Below are positions 17,224 through 19,488 of a stretch of 19,488 nucleotides of DNA, piece by piece. The stretch lies in contig JBBHKE010000828.1 in the NCBI GenBank assembly GCA_037447655.1, positions 1 to 19,488 on the forward strand. The letters are read 5' to 3'. The notes beneath the pieces were generated by a model. That model worked only from the letters and a program-made list of their open reading frames with translations, was not told where the DNA came from and ran no database searches. Source of the stretch: Zygnema cylindricum. Lineage: Eukaryota; Streptophyta; Zygnematophyceae; Zygnematales; Zygnemataceae. Position 1 is the first letter of the stretch. Every line of letters begins with the position of its first letter. A program made the translations under genes and the position numbers.

Positions 17224-17389
17224 CACTTTGAAAAGTACAAAGTAAAATTTGCACTAAAATCCAAAGTAATGTTTCAAAGTTTCGGTTACATCGGAACACG
17301 CCCTGAGGGTACTTTCGCATGTAACCGACACTTTAGTCTTTTAACTTTGTTTAAAGCGAAGATTTTACGTATTACTCTCAAAGCATGCA
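17224..17389. mobile_element. Small foldback/MITE-like inverted repeat, ~165 bp
   Basis: AAAGTTTCGGTTACAT (17276-17291) pairs with ATGTAACCGACACTTT (17319-17334) with one mismatch. Weaker pairing continues outward: CTTTGAAAAGTACAAAGTAAAA at the left end against TTTTACGTATTACTCTCAAAG at the right end (about 17370-17389). A small GCCCT/GAGGG pairing lies in the loop. The structure is compact and non-coding, and no clear target duplication was found. Confidence 0.55.
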
Positions 17390-17630
17390 TATCTAAAGAA
17401 ATGAAATCGTTACTTTAGATTGTGACGGATGTAAACGTGGGTGTAATTTGAGACGGTTGTAGGCAACTACAAAACTCACGACAATTGATGACGTTTACAA
17501 AAGAGCGACGATATAAACGTGTAACTGCTAAGAAAGCTAAGGAAGATAAAAAAGCTTTTGAATCCAAATGTCCATGGAGTCCTCCCCTGAGTCTTCTCAT
17601 TGCTTTTTACTGTCAACGTGTATCAGTTTC
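17390..17630. other. Sequence flanking the LTR element
   Basis: It includes a plus-strand open frame starting at 17485 (MMTFTKERRYKRVTAKKAKE) that runs into the LTR and is probably fortuitous. The five bases next to the LTR (17626-17630; GAAAC on the minus strand) should be one copy of the target duplication if the LTR boundary is right. Confidence 0.4.
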
Positions 17631-17742
17631 TGTAAAAGAGGCGACAATACCCCACAACACGTCACAGTGCACAGCGGAAAACACCCAGGGATCTCCCCGT
17701 AGCAACAGCAGGAGCACACAGAACTCACAGACAGGGTTGGGC

Positions 17743-17748
17743 TTTATT
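17743..17748 (-). terminator. AATAAA polyadenylation signal in the LTR
   Basis: AATAAAGCCCAACC on the minus strand lies about 80 bases after the TATA-like box and 112 bases before the LTR end. This is the usual arrangement for an R region. Confidence 0.55.
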
Positions 17749-17824
17749 ACTTGAAAAGAGAGTACAAGGTTGCGCTAGCTGCGTAAGTCTACTTAAGGTC
17801 TGCCATTCACTGGGTCTACTTGCC

Positions 17825-17832
17825 TATTTAAA
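17825..17832 (-). promoter_or_regulatory. TATA-like box of the LTR promoter
   Basis: TTTAAATA on the minus strand. Its spacing to AATAAA fits U3/R architecture, so transcription would start near 17800. Confidence 0.45.
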
Positions 17833-17946
17833 CTAGCTAACTGCTAGTCAACTTAGTACTATACAGCTGTACACGTGGACCTTCGCGGCCAATCCAAGAT
17901 CTATCCAAACTTCCTTCTAGAACTTTACAGTTCAATCTACACAATT

Positions 17947-18081
17947 GCGGCGTTGCTATGCTGCGCTACTACGCAGCTGCGCCGCTAAGTTGCTATGCTG
18001 CTATGCTGCGCTGGTCTAGAATCGCAGCTGCGCTGCTCTGGCATCGCAACTGCGCTGCTCTGAAATCGCAACTATAGCAGC
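17947..18081. repeat. U3 repeat cluster with CGCAGCTGCG palindromes
   Basis: ATCGCAGCTGCGCTGCTCTG (18021) recurs as ATCGCAACTGCGCTGCTCTG (18043) and partially as ATCGCAACTATAGCAG (18066). TTGCTATGCTGCGCTAC-like units also recur at 17953 and 17990-18012. Several units contain the palindrome CGCAGCTGCG with a CAGCTG E-box core. Repeated short motifs in U3 upstream of a TATA-like box are typical of LTR enhancers. Confidence 0.7.
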
Positions 18082-18124
18082 CTAGCCCTAGCTACTAAGT
18101 ACTCAATTCTGTAACCGTGTTACA

Positions 18125-18136
18125 GTGCCTCCCACT
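18125..18136 (-). promoter_or_regulatory. Polypurine tract
   Basis: AGTGGGAGGCAC on the minus strand directly precedes the LTR start TGTAACA. It is the expected plus-strand primer site. Its closing CAC is not purine-only, which lowers certainty. Confidence 0.5.
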
Positions 18137-18141
18137 AAGGA

Positions 18142-18158
18142 TTCAGCGTCCCGCTGAA
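18142..18158 (-). repeat. Perfect 7-bp hairpin after the gag-like stop codon
   Basis: TTCAGCG, loop of three, CGCTGAA. It lies between the stop codon (18170-18172) and the polypurine tract. Confidence 0.6.
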
Positions 18159-18169
18159 CTTTGATTGAG

Positions 18170-19488
18170 TCAGGGAAACTGCAGTTGCCGGAGTATGTCG
18201 TATGTTTCCTCGCGATACTCTTCGAACTCCTGGCGAAGGACGTCGAGTTGATTTTGGAGCTGTTCACATCGGGTCTCCAGTAACGCGATGTGACGATCTG
18301 CAGCTGCCAACCTCCGCCGAGTAACTCGTTCCCGAACCTGATTTTCCGCTTCCTCAACCTCGGGTACTTCGGGTCGCGGCGGAGCGTCCGCCGGTGCAGG
18401 CTCCTCGGGTGCCGGAATCTTGGGTTCTTCGGGTTCAGCCACTAGGGGAGCTTCCTCTGGTTTTTCGTCCGCCGGTTCCCACCGAGGTACCTTTCGTAGT
18501 TTGAAGGACACGTGTTTCCTTGCAACTCGGGCCCGCTGCAGAGTATTTCTTCGAGCCAGCTTGAGTACTCGCACCTCCGGGGTGACTTCCGCTCGAGAGA
18601 TGATGTCGTGGAGGCGGACATCCCACGGGTGATAATGGCGAAGTAACCCGGGAACATCAATTCTGTACCTGTAGTTTTCCTCTACCACTTCTACGAACGG
18701 TAAAGTGTGAGGATCCAGCTGCACATAGCCTTTATGATTATTCCCCAGGTCCTTGGTCCGCAAGAAATTCCACGCTGGGTGTGACGGAACGTCGGCAGGG
18801 ATACGGATAGGATCTCCAGGCTTCCCTATACGCCATTCTTCAGGCCACTCCGAGGGGTCCCAATAAAACCTTTTGGCGAAGCTGAAGGCGAGGTCCGGAT
18901 TCTGGGTGTCGTCCAGTAGTGGGAAGAGGTAGTCGGGAATTTCCTCTCCCTGTTCACTCTCCTCCTCCGAATCTCTTCGGTTTTCGCGCAAGAGAAACAC
19001 ATCGTCACCGCTGGGGTATTGTTCCTCCGCCTTCCTCTCCCCGCTTTCAGAGAACTGCTCGTCTGCGGTGCTCTCCTTGTTTGGGTCCTGCGTCACCTCT
19101 AGATCTGAGGCGGGCTCCTCAATTGGCGAAGGCGTTGGTTCGCGTTCCGGCTCCTCCGCCTCCGACAGCTCATGATCTGCTTGAAGTTCTTGATCACCTT
19201 CCCCGGTTGGGGTGTATTCAGGGTCCTATGAGTTTTTTGACCCCTCCCCTCCACTGGTCTCCGCCGGTCCTGCCTCGCGAATGACACTATCCTCCGGATC
19301 CGGCTCTACCTCTACCTCTCTTCGCCTGCTTGCTTCCACCATGGCTTCCGCCGCCCTTAGCAATCTTTCAAGACGGCTCGGGTCTCCTTGTCCCACCCGT
19401 ACCAGTCTCCTCCTTTTCGGGGGTGGAGAGGACGACGACGCCATAGACACTACTGAACCAGACAATTCCAGTAGCTCCAGAAGCGGAG
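18170..19488 (-). pseudogene. Gag-like acidic coiled-coil protein of an LTR retrotransposon, with in-frame TAG
   Basis: One frame runs from the window edge to TGA at 18172-18170, broken only by TAG at 19228-19226. The pieces before and after the TAG are in the same frame, with 43 open codons between the TAG and position 19096. The first ATG is at 19444 (MASSSSPPPKRRRLVRVG), but the frame is open further upstream to the edge. From that ATG it would be about 424 residues. In order: a Ser/Pro- and Arg-rich nuclear-localisation-like start, a long Glu/Asp-rich region, a globular part with WDPSEWPEEWRIGKPGDP and HPWDVRLHDII, a basic helix, a Pro/Glu linker (EEPKIPAPEEPAPADAPP), and a C-terminal coiled coil (HIALLETRCEQLQNQLDVLR). 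No zinc knuckle, protease or RT is seen. It lies next to a 3' LTR, so it is an element protein, most likely gag of a non-autonomous element or an extra 3' frame. GC content is far above the surroundings. The TAG makes it a likely pseudogene unless it is read through. Confidence 0.6.

Larger units (their letters stand above)
17631..18124 (-). repeat. 3' LTR of a minus-strand LTR retrotransposon, ~494 bp
   Basis: On the minus strand it begins TGTAACACGG (18124) and ends CTTTTACA (17631), so the termini match as TGTAA...TTACA. A TTTAAATA box lies at 17825-17832 and AATAAA at 17743-17748, about 80 bases downstream. This places U3 at roughly 18124-17800, R at 17800-17720 and U5 to the end, and fixes the orientation. 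A reversed CCAAT sequence (minus-strand GATTGG) lies near 17889-17893. A polypurine tract abuts the start. The second LTR should lie beyond the right edge of the window, so the pair could not be compared and the boundaries rest on signals alone. Confidence 0.65.

Noticed and set aside
17485-17754. Plus-strand lysine-rich frame starting MMTFTKERRYKR
   Set aside because: It runs across the LTR boundary into the LTR on the opposite strand, so most of it cannot be an ancestral gene.
18435-19284. Other open frames on both strands over the gag-like region
   Set aside because: They are frame shadows of the GC-rich gag-like frame, which has the coherent acidic and coiled-coil composition.
1-19488. 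CRISPR arrays, rRNA genes, bacterial operons
   Set aside because: No regularly spaced identical repeats with unique spacers, no rRNA-like sequence and no prokaryotic gene packing were seen.

Overview
This is eukaryotic nuclear DNA. It is AT-rich and gene-poor, and most of it is transposable-element debris. There is no bacterial-style gene packing. One split gene with canonical GT...AG introns can be assembled, and the repeats are eukaryotic types: LTR retroelements, TA-flanked MITEs and long foldback palindromes. I cannot name the species. A 15-base match to the 3' end of a plant-type initiator tRNA-Met (ending GATACCA) behind one LTR hints at a plant or algal host, but only weakly.

Layout. 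1-5070: the right end of a MITE-like element (1-187), a strong hairpin (692-736), a purine-rich minus-strand region of broken reading frames that looks like an eroded retroelement (about 1190-3080), a possible hAT transposase tail (3179-3412), and about 1.6 kb with nothing recognisable. 5075-6415: a decayed 1.3-kb palindrome centred near 5830, whose outer arms are degenerate 21-bp tandem repeats, as in foldback transposons. 7684-8241: a very small LTR retrotransposon (TRIM) with two ~248-bp LTRs, a 61-bp interior holding only a primer-binding site and a polypurine tract, and in each LTR a tRNA-like block followed directly by a T5 run. 8298-8558: a probable LINE fragment. 8960-9155 and 9411-9952: MITEs.

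11341-13724 (minus strand): a three-exon gene for a 103-residue, very basic protein resembling the UPF0390/DUF2462 family. Its introns hold local duplications. Upstream lie a degenerate trinucleotide repeat and further MITEs (13977-14215, 14535-14735, 15463-15677) of the same TA-flanked family. 16195-16640 is a GC-rich island of nested direct and inverted repeats. 17000-17160 is a tandem repeat and 17224-17389 a small foldback.

17631-19488 (minus strand): the 3' end of a larger LTR retrotransposon. It has a 494-bp LTR with TATA-like box, AATAAA and CAGCTG-rich repeats, a polypurine tract, and a long acidic, coiled-coil, gag-like reading frame interrupted by one in-frame TAG.

The most unusual object is the TRIM with tRNA-like, apparently pol III-type units inside its LTRs. 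It is analogous to Cassandra TRIMs, which carry 5S rRNA sequence, but here the captured gene is tRNA-like.
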